In this document: positions 28,701 to 40,151 of the stretch, piece by piece
Numbering within the stretch: position 1 is the first letter of the stretch
Layout of the letters: each line of letters begins with the position of its first letter
Source: Climacteris rufus
Lineage: Eukaryota; Chordata; Aves; Passeriformes; Climacteridae
Length of the DNA: 64,000 bases
NCBI GenBank assembly: GCA_013398175.1
Contig: VZRZ01005965.1
Coordinates: forward strand, 390,403-454,402
Reading direction: 5' to 3'
Made by a program: the position numbers and the translations under genes
The notes under the pieces: model-generated
Databases searched by the model: none
Told to the model about the DNA's origin: nothing
What the model saw: the letters and a program-made list of their open reading frames with translations, nothing else

Positions 28701-31001
28701 TAAAGATTTTTTTTTTACTCCTAATATGGTGCATGTTCCAAAAACAATATAGGTACAGAAATATTTCACATTCAGATTATTTGCTACATACCTTGGAGTT
28801 AATGATTTGTTGGTGGTTTTTTTTTCTCCCTTAGATGCTTGAAGAATTATAGTTGAAATGTATATTTTTTTCTTCTGCTCAAGAACTAACTTGCAATATA
28901 TCACAGCTGTCATTATAATGAGAGAAAACATCATGATGCAGCAGAACTTAGTCAATTCAATTATATAGAATATGCAGTGAAATTATTTTGATAGAAATGC
29001 ACCTGCTGAGGCTGCCTGCTAGGCTAGTCCACAATTAGATACTGTGTAAAAAGTTATTAAAAAGTTCATTTAGACAATTTATCTCTCAAGTGTGTCAAGG
29101 GAGTATTTCCCTGAAGAAAGGGTCAAAACTCTGGAGAAATGTTTACTTCAAAAGTAAAGGTAAATTATGCAGCCTTGTCCTAGTAATGGTCAAGTGAATA
29201 TAAGCACTGTCTTAAAAAGAAACTCAAAGCTCTAAAAGATTTAATAGATGGATGGGATCAAGCCAGCCCTGAACTATAAAGCCTTGGACCATGGGTCTAA
29301 GAAGAACATGAAAAAAATAGGATTTCTGATTAATAAAAACCAGTTCAAATATTGGAGTATCTCTAATCAGCATTCTACTGACTTTGGCTTACATTGATAG
29401 TAATAACACAATAACAAAAGGTAAAAATTTACCACAGAAAATGCCCCAGAAAAATAAGTCAAGGCATATTCTTTCCATAAGGAGCCAAACCACTGGCATT
29501 TTGGAGTCAACTTCTCCACCACAGGACTACCAGGAAGAATAATATATTTCCCTCTGTGAATGGCCTTCTGATGCAGCTCTCACTGTTCTTGATTGGTTGT
29601 GTCACATCAGCAACTGAAGCAACAGCTTATAGTGTTAACATGAAGCAAAAGCTTTCCATAAAAATATTCATACTTACAATTAGTTTATCATGCTGTGCCC
29701 ATTCACTTTCCCTGAAATGCAGTAAATCACTTCTGGAACTTAGATCTTCAAGATTGCTAGAGTCATTACCCTGTAATTATTTTTTTTTTATAACTTATTT
29801 TGCACCCAGGTGCTTTGAGCCATTTTTCTCATAATGACAGTGATTGCTATAGCAATAGGGCACATTCGTACAGTTCATGTTTTAAGAACTGCCTGTTTAC
29901 CTAGTGGTTCTCAGAAGTGTGAAAAAGACACACAAACCATTTACTCTAGCATGGTATTGTCAACTGCATGTTTTAAGCGAATTTTAATATTGTCACTGTA
30001 AAAATTGATTTGTACTTTTGGGAGTTGTCTTAAATTTTCAAAAGCATTTATCCTTGAAGGAAATATCAGGAAAAGAATGATTTTTTCTCGGCATTGAAAA
30101 ATGACAACTCACTTCTTAAAGCTGGACAGCAGATGGCCAGCATGCCATTTGCGTTACTCCTCTATAGATACATGTATAAAAATCTAGTAAAAACATATAC
30201 ACAAAGCTCTTTAGTAGATTCCCCAAAATTGTTATATTAGCAACCAAAGAAGGTTCTCATAGAAGATTTTCTAGATGACATCTTATCATCAAATATATTG
30301 AATGAATTAATTAAAATATATACACATATAGTAAAATTTTAGGTATACACTTAGAAAAAATATTCTCTGTATGTTGTTTACATAACAATAATTTTAATGT
30401 GATACCCAAAAGCTTGACAACTGATAATATGTTGCCTGCAGAAACCATATACTCCTGTGGTATGTAGAGAAGTCAAGAAAAAAAATCTTGAATTGATTTA
30501 TTTAGAGAATGTTACTATGTGAGTAGAAAATGGAGTCTGGGTTCATAAACTCTGTTCTGAAAGGCTTCTCAGAAGAATTTTGGTTCTAATTCAAAGCAAA
30601 CATGGCAAGTATTTGAACACCATTTTTTTTTTTAATATTTTTTTTTCCCCAGCTGTTGGCACAAAATAATGCCAGGCTTGTAAAAACTAATGAACTTTAG
30701 AGTTATTTGTCTTTGCGGGCTGCACCTATATGAGAAAGTAACACAATTTCTGGCATCCTAGAATGCCTATCATGTGATGTATTCCAAGCACTAGCTGAGA
30801 TTTGCAGTCCATTCATATCTGCAAAATATCAGGGTGTCCCATTTTCATATACAGATTTTATCAAATAGCTTACAAGTGAAAATGAGAAATATCCATTATT
30901 TAGCCTTGTTTTGTAACAAATATGAAGGTGTACAGAACAGAAGATTCAGGAATGCTAGTGATAGGCAGAAAAGCCTATATAGAAAAAAATAGTGTATTAC
31001 A
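25744..31001. other. AT-rich single-copy spacer
   Basis: No transposon end or exon is recognised. The part around 27,130-27,500 is compositionally richer than its flanks and may be an old, unidentified repeat or single-copy element. Poly-T tracts occur near 30,624-30,650. The plus-strand frame at 29,556-29,834 (92 codons) and the minus-strand frame at 28,644-28,955 (103 codons) have no recognisable domain. Confidence 0.5.
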
Positions 31002-31275
31002 GAATAATAGTATCATAGAATCATTTAAGCTGGAAAATGTCCTTAAGATCATCAAATTCAGCCATTAACCCAACACTGCCAAGTCGACAACCAAACCAAG
31101 TCCACAAGGTCCCACATCTACCCATTTTTTAAATACCTCAAGGGAAGCTGACTTCACCACTTCCCTGGGCAGCCAGTTCCAACATTTTGGTGAATAAATT
31201 TTTCCTAGTGTCCAATGTAAAGCTCTCCTGTTGCAGCTTGAGGCCATTTTCCATCTTGTTCTATCTCATACTGTT
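31002..31275 (-). mobile_element. CR1 LINE 3' fragment
   Basis: In minus orientation the element ends at a degraded ATTCTATGA-type tail (TCATAGAATCAT on plus at about 31,012). The plus strand then reads as the reverse complement of the usual CR1 3' region: AAGATCATCAAATTCAGCC, then CACTTCCCTGGGCAGCC near 31,155. The overlapping 60-codon minus-strand frame (31,065-31,247) is CR1-derived, with the LPREVVKSASLEVFKKWVD-type residues common to CR1 3' ends. Only the terminal part of the element was inserted. Confidence 0.88.
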
Positions 31276-31589
31276 GTATATATGTATAGAAGACATTTGA
31301 GTAACAGTTTGTGCAGATACAGAGCTCAAAATTGTTCCTTTGCAATGATGGAGACTCAAACTGACCAGTGAAAATAATTATGTAAATACTATTAATAATT
31401 AAATCATAGTTTCAATAATATGAATAAATCAATTAGATTTCATGGCTTTTTATAGCATGATATATGCCCTTGTATTCATGAATAATTGATGTAAGCAACA
31501 ACAATGATGACAAAAACAACAAACAAAGATAAATAATCCTGTAATATATGTCGGTTAATTCCAGAAAAGGTTAAGAACATCAAATTTTC

Positions 31590-32090
31590 AAATATCATGA
31601 CCTGACTTTAATGACCCAGTAATAGGCTGACATTTGCAGTACTGTTTTTATGTAATAACACATCACATGCAAAGATCAGCAAGTGCAATGTAACCGCTTA
31701 TCTCAAAGGAGAAAAATAAGTAATAACGGTACAAGGGAGGTTAATAACAGGTACAGGTCCAGCCTGGCTTTTATCAGTCTCTTTAGAAAATGAACTGGGA
31801 ATTGCTGTCAACTTGATTGGAAAACGGAGAGGAGAAATAGATACATATGGGAGACATCAGTCAGAGTGGAGAAGACTGGTCTGTGTGAAGGTTGTTTGCA
31901 AGGTTACCTGTTCTGACGCAATGGAAAACTGGAATTTGCATCTCAAAGCTTTGTTCCTTTCTGAACATAGTGTCACATAAATTGTCCGCCCTGGGGTTTT
32001 AATTTCACAGATGTCTAAGCTCATTTAGAAATTAAAGTGCAATAATCTGTGATTCACACTGTATCTCATCATTCTGCTTTTTTCTCAGAA
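31590..32090. promoter_or_regulatory. Candidate conserved non-coding element
   Basis: This repeat-free stretch has balanced composition and few homopolymers compared with the flanking AT-rich DNA. It carries several short motifs of developmental transcription-factor type, such as TGACCT/TGACC near 31,600 and CAAAG runs. Nothing in the sequence proves function; the call rests on texture alone. Cross-species alignment would decide. Confidence 0.2.
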
Positions 32091-33248
32091 AATGTTACAT
32101 GGTGATTGTTTTGTTTACACATCAGAATTGTACTCAAAGTTATAGGCTTGGGTCTTGGGATTTTTTGTTTAATACATCTGTGCTTTTATGCAAAGGTAAG
32201 AATGATATATTTTTTCTCTAATATTTCTGTTTTATTTGGGGGGGCAACTTCAGATTTACTATTTTTTATGTCATAATCTCTGTGATTTTTACAATCCCTA
32301 ATGAATACAGTTGGATGACAGATGTTTTATAAAGGTTTTAATTATCTCCCCTTTTTTTTTTTTTCTTAACAGAGATATTATCCTCTAAAGTATTGGCTCT
32401 CAGTTAATTTTACTTTTTCCCATTTTTACTTTTCAGTAGACTTTTCAGCAGTTTAATTATACTGTGAATCCCAGCAAAATAGTGTATTAGTGATTTACTG
32501 AAGGAAATTATATGATTAATTTTCGTTGTACACTATGATTTTTATGATTTTAGATTTCAATAAAAAATAGAAACTTCCTTATTCCAGATTGTGATTGGCA
32601 GGAATGAAGACATAAACAAGCAAGCAATTCATCAGCAAAACCTGAGCAAATATTAGCATGTAATGATACCGCTGCAATATCCCCACATTAGGAGCATGAT
32701 TAAAAAAAGAAAATAGAGATATTGTTTCTATTCATAGATACCCCCACTGAAAATATTCAAGGAAATAAAGATTCTTTCGAAATTTGTCTTGAAAATCTCT
32801 TGATTTTGCCTTAGCAGATTATGTGCAGCAGTTTTAGAGTGCCAGAAACTGTCCTGCCAAACAGGAGCCTTGTTTATTTAAACCTAGTTTCAACAACCCC
32901 CTCTCAGCTCTGTCAACACTTCATGGAGCAGACATGACCTCTCCAGTAATCTGGACTGCCATGCAAATTTCATAAACTGAAATTACATCCCCAATACTAA
33001 TACAGGTCGTGGAACTCCATTACAGTGCTCGACTGGCGCACTTTAGTTTCTGAAGGGTTTCCTGTCTCCTAGAGTTGCACAAACAGACCTGATATATGTA
33101 CCACTCCAGGTCACCCTCTAATGTGTCCCTAGACACCAAAGACCCTTTACATGGGTTTTAATATGGTATTAAAAATAGTAGAAAACCAAAAATTACAGCA
33201 TTATCTATAAGCATCATAATTAGCCCCTTTAATCTGTATCTGCTTGAA

Positions 33249-33825
33249 TTAATTTCCTTTCTTTCTCCTGTCTGTGTTGTTTGTTGATAGCTGGCCAGAC
33301 AATCTTATTAGATTAATGGAATTGCAATAAACTACAGTACTAATAAAGCAGCAGTGAAGAGCATTGTATTTACTACTGATTAAAAAGTTTAGGATAGGGT
33401 GAAAAAGAAAAAGGGATCTGACTGAAATTTTTCTAGTCTTGTTATTGCTAATAAATTGTCTACACCATTCTTCCATATCTGCAAATATACTTTGTTTATT
33501 AAAACCTTTCCCTAAGAAAGAACAATGAGTAGCATTTATAGTCCTTACAGTATTATTATCATGAAATGCACCATAACAGAGACAAATTGCCCCCAAGCCA
33601 GAGTATTCAGATCCCCTATGATTTCCCCAGTACAAAGACCTGGAAGTTCTGCTGTTCCAGTTGCTATAACGTAGCTGCAGACAGGGTAGGAGAATACTAA
33701 TAGAAGCATTCCTATACATTTTGTGGTTGGTATTTTTCAAAGCAGTATCTAATTACCATTGAAAGTGGTATTCATCTCACTTGACTGCAGTCATCTGTAT
33801 CTGATCTAATTACCCTTGAATACCT
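33249..33825. promoter_or_regulatory. Candidate conserved non-coding element with paired TAATTA sites
   Basis: The 3' part holds a 16-bp direct repeat with one mismatch, TCTAATTACC followed by A or C and TTGAA, at 33,748-33,763 and 33,805-33,820 (57 bp apart). Each copy contains TAATTA, the core recognised by many homeodomain proteins. The rest is repeat-free and includes the longest frame in the window that no repeat explains (163 codons, minus, 33,249-33,740). That frame has no recognisable domain, so I read it as DNA with few stop codons rather than a gene. An enhancer is possible but unproven. Confidence 0.25.
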
Positions 33826-36711
33826 TTGCTAAGGAAAGAAATAAGCGTTTCTAGGGCACATATTATTCTCATAAAAATACCTAGGACTAATTTGAGGTCT
33901 TTAAAAGTATCTGAGATGCTTTAAAGCATCCAAAACTTAGGGACTGGCAGATGTTTGAAACTGCTTTCCTGATGCTTCCAAAAAAACATCAACCCCAGAT
34001 ATTATAGGTTCTGCAACAGAATTTTGCCCTCCTGGCACATCAGTGGAAGACCATGTGGGATATCCTAGCCAAAACATCAGTAGACTTGTTTAGGCAATTT
34101 TGCTGGGTCCCTGGAATTGAGGTGAATAATTTCCTAGTTGAGCACATTTCTCTCCCTTGTCTATCGAAGGAGACTTTGGAGGCAGCTTGGATGTGTATTT
34201 CATCACACGAATCCTCCTTGGAAGCTGCAAATGACCCTCATTAACAGTACTGGACTTAGAGTTAACCTGGAGTATGCAACTCAGTTACAGTCTTTGTCTT
34301 ACTGACTTACCTTTGCATTTCTCCCTGACAGCTGCTCAGGACTGTAAGGGCACCAGGTGCTGGTTTATAACAGAATCAAGTACTAGAAAACTTCTGCATG
34401 AAGTTTTGTAAAGTGAGAAATAGCTTAACTTATCCTAGGGTGTTCCTACAAACTGAAGAATTATTCTGTTTTCTTTCAAAATATTTATTACATTTGAAGA
34501 CAGGAGGTTCCCTGGGCATTAATGAAATACTGAGTACCATTTTTGCATTCTTTGGGTCCTTATACTAACTATAATAGCAAAATCTACTGTAAACTGAATA
34601 ATTCATTCACTACTCACCGTGGGCAGGCAGGTGTTCAGCCATCTCCAGGAAAGTCAAACTCTATTGCACATTACAGTGGCTTGAAAAGACAAACACCGTC
34701 CTTCCACGTGTTCCCTTCTTTCTTCTTCCCCCATCTTTATATGCTAAGCATGACACTATATGGTGTTAGATATTCCTTTTGTCAGTTGAAGTCAGCTGTC
34801 CTAGCCGTGTTCCCTCCCAGATCCCTGCACACCCCCAGCCTGCTCACTGGTAGTATTGATGTGAGGAGAAGAAAAGGCCTTGACTCTATGCAAGGGCTAT
34901 TCATCAATAGCTAAAACATCCCTGAATTATCAACACCGTTTTCAGCACAAATGCAACACAGCCCCATATCAGTTACTATGAAGAAAATTAGCTCTATCCC
35001 ACCCAAAAGCAGCCCATATAAAACGGAAATATAATATTATATGTATAACATAGCAGAATCCTAAGAATGTGCTACCTCTGATTTCAGCAAGAACCAGACA
35101 AAGGTACAGTGCAGCATGTTGGAATATATGTATTCATGTATTTTATTCAGTAAATGAATAAGCAGAAATTCCTATGACAGAAATGTGCATGCTGTAGTAC
35201 AAAGGTTAAATGAGACCAGATTACTAAGATAGAATTTGTCTGTGTCGGTAATATAAAAGTTGCATAAACTAATGCAAACTAAACTCTTTAAAGGGAAGCT
35301 TTCTGCTGTATCAGTGTATGTACATACAAAGTGTGTATATTCTTCTTTATATACAGGGTATGCACATGTATCAGCTCTTGTTCCCACACACAAGATCCCA
35401 CATAGATCTTAATAGCATGACAAGCTGATCCCAGTTTGTTAACTGGAGCTTTCCATGAATAAGAACAACAGCCATCAAAAACATTAATTATCATTATCTC
35501 CATTGCTTATCCTTTGCTCCTCCACAGTCTCCAGATTTAAATTAACAGAAAGCACAAAAACTTTGTACTTTCCAAGTACATTATTCCAGTTGACAATATT
35601 CCATTCTTTTCTTTTCACACACTGTAATAGAGGTCTCTGCAAAGATACATTTTAAATGATGCCTACCAGCACTTCAAAGCCATCTCTTTCATGGTAGACC
35701 TAAGTTTAGCTTAATCAATGTTTGATGTAATGAAAATCTCTTGACAGAAGTTGATACGCTTAGAAATAAGTCTCTGATGCTTCATTATATATTCACTGAA
35801 AGGTGAAATTTGTGGTGATTATGCACACCTCTGAAATGTGTCTCATTGGATTAACAGCTATAATTAGCATTCACTTTTATGAAAGTCAGCTTAATAATAT
35901 TAGTTTCCCTACCACAGGTAATACACACTCGTCTTGGTAATAATATTTTCTTCCATGAGCAAAAATAAAGAAAATACTATTATTGTGAAGAATAGCATTT
36001 ATTGTATTTAATTTATCTCTGTTTTAAAAAGATTTTCTGTCTGTCTGAAAGCCTTTGTTGATCTAAATTAACTGTATATATAAAGACAAATTTTTCCCAA
36101 CACCGCCCCTAAAATGCTGAGGAAACAAGTTCTTATGTCAAAGAGATAACAGAAGGAGGGACAGTCATAGTAAATTTTTATAACCAAATCTGGAAGAGTG
36201 TACTTCACGATATTTTAACTAACAAATGAAACTCCACACATGATAAACTTTAAGTAGTGACTACTGAAGAACATAGGTCAAATGTCTATGCAACACTTTC
36301 AAAAAACCTTCTGTGACATAACACTAGATCATCATGGTGTGGATTTGGTGGTAGGAATTATATGTCCAGTAAAAATACTTTGAAGGTATAGATCTATTGT
36401 CTTTCTGGTTTATATATGCAAAGGATAATTTGTTTCTTGTTAGCTTTAGAGCCTGGAAGCTTCTTGCTTAACAAAAAAGTTTTAATAAGTTTCCCAATAG
36501 ACAGTGTTGTGTTACAACTGCTGTGTTGAGAAGGTCATGGATGGAGTAGCAGACTCTACTCATTGTTTATATGTACTACACTAAATTAATTCAAAGCTCA
36601 GACTGGGACAGTGTAACTTGACTGTCCATAATATTGAATTACTAGCTTGGGGATGGCACAATGTGGGCCTGAAACAATTCACACTCTGAGCATACTTTGC
36701 ATGTTAACACA

Positions 36712-37602
36712 AATCACAGAATCAATTAGGTCGGGAAAGACCTCTGAGATCATCGGGTTCAACCTACTACCAAACAATACCTTGTCAATTAAGACATGGC
36801 ACCAAGTGTCACATTCAGACTTTCCTCGAACACCTCTGTGAACAGTGACTCCACCACTGCCCTGAGCAGCCCATTCCAATATTTAATCACTCATTCTGTG
36901 AAGAGTTTCTTTGTAATGCCCAACCTAAACCTTCCCTGGCACAGCTTAAGACTATGCCCTCTTCTCCTGTCACATGTTAACGGGGAGAAAAGGCTGATTC
37001 CCACCTGGCTACAACCTCCATTCAGGCAGTTGTAGAGACTGATGAGGTCTCCCCTGAGCCTCCTCCAGCTAAACAACCACAGCACCCTCAGCCACTCCTC
37101 ACAGGACTTGTGCTCCAGACCCTTCACCAGCCTTGTTGCCCGTCTCTGGACACGCTCCAGCATCTCAATGTCCTTTGTGAAGTGAGTGGTCCAGAACTGG
37201 ACTGAGTACTTGAGGTGTGGCCTCTCCAGTGTCCACTACAGGGGAAAAATCACTGCCCTGGTCCTGCTGGCCACACTATTGCTGATACAGGCCAGGATGC
37301 CATTGGCTTTTTTGTCCACCTGTGCACACTCTGGTTCATGTTCAGCAACTGTCAACCAGCACCCCCAGGTCCTTTTCTGCTGAGCAGCGTTCCAGACACT
37401 GTCCCCAGCCTATAGCACTGACAGGGCTGTTGTGACCAATTTGCAGGACCCATTACTTGTTCTTGTTGAAACTTATACTATTGGTTTTGGCTCATCTCAT
37501 CCATCCAGCCTGTCCAAGTTCCTCTTCAGGACCTTCTTTCTTGCCAGTGGATTGACCTCCAACCCACCTTGGTGGTGTCTGTGAATTTGCTAATGATAGA
37601 CC
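36712..37602 (-). mobile_element. CR1 LINE 3' fragment, about 0.9 kb
   Basis: The plus strand reads as the reverse complement of CR1: a degraded tail (CACAGAATCAATTAGG at 36,716), then GATCATCGGGTTCAACC, CACCACTGCCCTGAGCAGCC, a GGTCTCCCCTGAGCCTCC block near 37,046 and TCTGGACACGCTCCAGCA near 37,144. The right edge lies near a GTGAATTTGCTAATG segment, matching a coding-side CR1 stretch. Minus-strand frames inside it, such as 36,891-37,163 with an LERVQRRATRLVKGLE-type sequence, are remnants of the CR1 ORF2 C-terminus. Frames are broken and no active domain is complete. The 5' part of the element is missing, as in most genomic CR1 copies. Confidence 0.94.
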
Positions 37603-39001
37603 CAAAATGTAGGGTAAGTCTGAATAGGCCATCTGCATCTAAGTCTTTTTGGGAGAAGGGAGAATTTCACTATGTATACATGAGCTGTGCCGTTCCTGCT
37701 GTAATCAGAACCACTTTCTGTCTATTAATCCCAAATGCATAAGTAGCCAACCAGCTGGGAACACTTGGGGCAGTCAAAGGCTACCTTATATTCCAGTCAC
37801 AATACATTGGCTTTGTAGTGCAAGTTTGTATTCACCACCTCTACTGGCAGACTGTACCAGACTTTTTTCCATTTGACTTGATATGAAGTCTAAACTGACG
37901 TATTAATTTGTATCATTATAAATGTTGTCTACAACATTCTGTTTCTACAGAAGCCCTGTAGAATTGTATTAAAAATATTTCATGTGATGCAACCAGCATA
38001 ATGTTGTTCTCCACCATTGTCTTATATTGATGGTTCATAGTAATTTTTAAGTTAACCAACACAAACAATATTTCTTTATTCTCTTCAATCCCTAAGTATT
38101 ATAGTCAGTGTATACTGATTTTCATCTGTGATTTTCATCTGATTACTGTTATTCATAAATCATTTATTCCTGTGAAAAATTCCAGTCCTCCACAGTGATG
38201 AGAATGTCATCAGTAGATCTCATTAGTATAGTTCTGGTCTTTGTGTCAGGGTCATTTAGTCAAAAATGTTTAATGTCTTCAATCATAAGAATGATTGCTG
38301 GGAAACATAACCAAATTCTCTATGGACAAAGGTTTGCATACATATGGTATCCGGTTGTCTTCTTGATGTGCATTCTTCTTGTTTAGACAGATCAGATGAA
38401 ATGAAAAAGAAAACTGGTATGTACTTGTATTTCCAAGAAGCCAATGATAATAGATTTTTAATTAACTAACTCCCAGTGTAGAATGAAAAAATGAGACTAT
38501 AGTTAAGCTGTCCTTTAAAGAATATTTTTTAACATCATAACTTCATTGTGTCACAGAGAGTAAGTGAAAACATGGAGAAATGCTGGGGGCTGTATGTACA
38601 CATTTCTACCTGTGTAGTTCAAGTGTAATGGAGAACCAGATCAGACACAGAGCACTTAATTGCTATCACAAATATGTTGTGCTTTCACTAATTTTAAAAA
38701 GGAGAAATATTAGCTGTATTCACTTCAATGTGAAAATGATTGTCTTTTTCCACGATTCCCATCAAACAAGTTTGTATTCAATTCTACAAACTGGAAATGC
38801 TTCATAAACATTCAAAATTTTTGATACGTATTAGACTCCATAATAAAGTGTTTCCTAAAGTCAGGTGATTATACCTGTTACTTATTATTACTTATTAAAT
38901 TATTATTACTTCTAGATTAATCTCACTTTTGAGGCATTTTCATGAAAACTCTCTTAGAATAATTTTTTTTCTAGTTCCTCTACAGGCTTTCATCTTCTTG
39001 T
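37603..39001. other. AT-rich spacer
   Basis: No repeat family or exon is recognised. A TTATTACTTATTA-type A/T-rich stretch occurs near 38,880-38,912, just before the TA-rich duplication. Confidence 0.5.
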
Positions 39002-39027
39002 AGATCCCATTCCCAATACTATTATAC

Positions 39028-39058
<31 letters not shown>

Positions 39059-39171
39059 TATTACACTATATTATACTATATTATACTATATTACACTATA
39101 TTATACTATTACACTATATATACACTATGAAATTGTGTTAACAANATATATCACACCCAATATTATTATAC

Positions 39172-39202
<31 letters not shown>

Positions 39203-39288
39203 TATTACACTATATTATACTATATTATACTATATTACACTATATTATACTATTACACTATATATACACTATGAAATTGTGTTAACAA
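39002..39288. repeat. 143-bp TA-rich block present twice, separated by a single N
   Basis: Positions 39,002-39,144 and 39,146-39,288 align base for base at an offset of 144, with N at 39,145 exactly between them. Each copy has about 12 TA units, then TATTACACTA/TATTATACTA repeats, then a unique tail ending GAAATTGTGTTAACAA. From 39,012 versus 39,156 onward the copies are almost identical; the only mismatches I see are in the first 20 or so bases. This is either a recent tandem duplication or, more likely, the same sequence placed on both sides of an assembly join. Confidence 0.93.
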
Positions 39289-39335
39289 TTAGTCTGCTAT
39301 AAAGGACAGTTAATATAATTTGTCACATCAGTAAG

Positions 39336-40146
39336 TGTCATGACCCACTGGCAGGGACTGTGATGTTCCTTATAAGTTCTCATCAGACTGAACAAAGGCA
39401 CTGGACCGTGAGTCAGGGAACTCTTATGTTTAGTTGTACAGTCACCTTAACTTCGGCAACCAGCCCACTATTTAGACTGAAAAGGTACTGACTAAAAGCC
39501 TTTAAATTCTTACAAAAGACTTCCACAAGTGACAGCTAACAAGCCCTTTATTCTGTACAGTACACTTCAATAAGTTCTCAACTTGAACAATAAACTCCTC
39601 AAAGGTGCTGTTGCACAAGGCACAATACACCATTACATAAGCTTCCCACTCCCACAACAGAGTTCAGTATGGAGTATGGAGTAGAATATGATAGTTGTGC
39701 TTTGCTCAGGCAAATCAAGGGAAAATACCAAAGAATATCACCAGTTCTTATATCCTGCACTGGTGCTGCTGCGTGGATGGTCCAGAGATGGGCCAAACAA
39801 TGAGATGAAGAAAGAAAAAGAGAGGAGAAGGAGAAGAGTGAAAAGAGAGAAGCCAGAGATAAAAAAGAACAAGGAAGCATCTTTTTAATCAGTGTTTTTT
39901 TATAGTTAGCCTGGTGCACGCCTCCTGTAAATTAGACTTTTCACATGTTTTCTGCATCATGCACAGCCAGCCCTTCTCCAGAAAATGAGTTGTGGGGTGG
40001 GACTGAGAATGACTCTTAAAGCAGCGGAGGATGTTGGCTCAGAATAGCACTGCCCCACCTCCATGGGACCCTCACTTTTGATCACTTCTCCTGTAGCAAT
40101 ACTCAGAATGTTTGAGACAAAACATGCTGAAATCTGGTCCTCTACA
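39336..40146 (-). mobile_element. Solo LTR with perfect 5-bp target-site duplication
   Basis: An 811-bp element starts TGTCATGACC and ends TCCTCTACA on the plus strand, flanked by identical GTAAG repeats at 39,331-39,335 and 40,147-40,151. TG...CA ends plus a 5-bp TSD are the signature of a retroviral LTR integration; 5 bp favours an ERVL-like or ERV1-like integrase over ERVK (6 bp). I place the sense strand on minus. There is a TATA-like ATAAAA on minus near 39,898-39,905, an AATAAA signal on minus at 39,546-39,551, and a 3' end (GGTCATGACA) resembling those of the other two minus-strand LTRs. No internal retroviral region is present, so it is a solo LTR. A purine-rich tract at 39,801-39,880 lies inside it. 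It starts only 47 bp after the TA-rich duplicated block. Confidence 0.82.
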
Positions 40147-40151
40147 GTAAG

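Larger units (their letters stand above)
31276..36711. other. Single-copy spacer between two CR1 fragments
   Basis: Apart from the two candidate regulatory stretches listed separately, no repeat family is recognised. It contains a perfect 16-bp palindrome, GATGCTTTAAAGCATC, at 33,915-33,930. A poly-T tract sits at about 32,351-32,364. No exon is convincing. Confidence 0.5.

Noticed and set aside
34311..34341. Possible minus-strand 31-32 nt micro-exon before a perfect AAAG/GTAAGT donor at 34,310
   Set aside because: The acceptor is only moderate. Longer versions of the exon contain stops in all frames, and a segment this short cannot be judged without transcripts.
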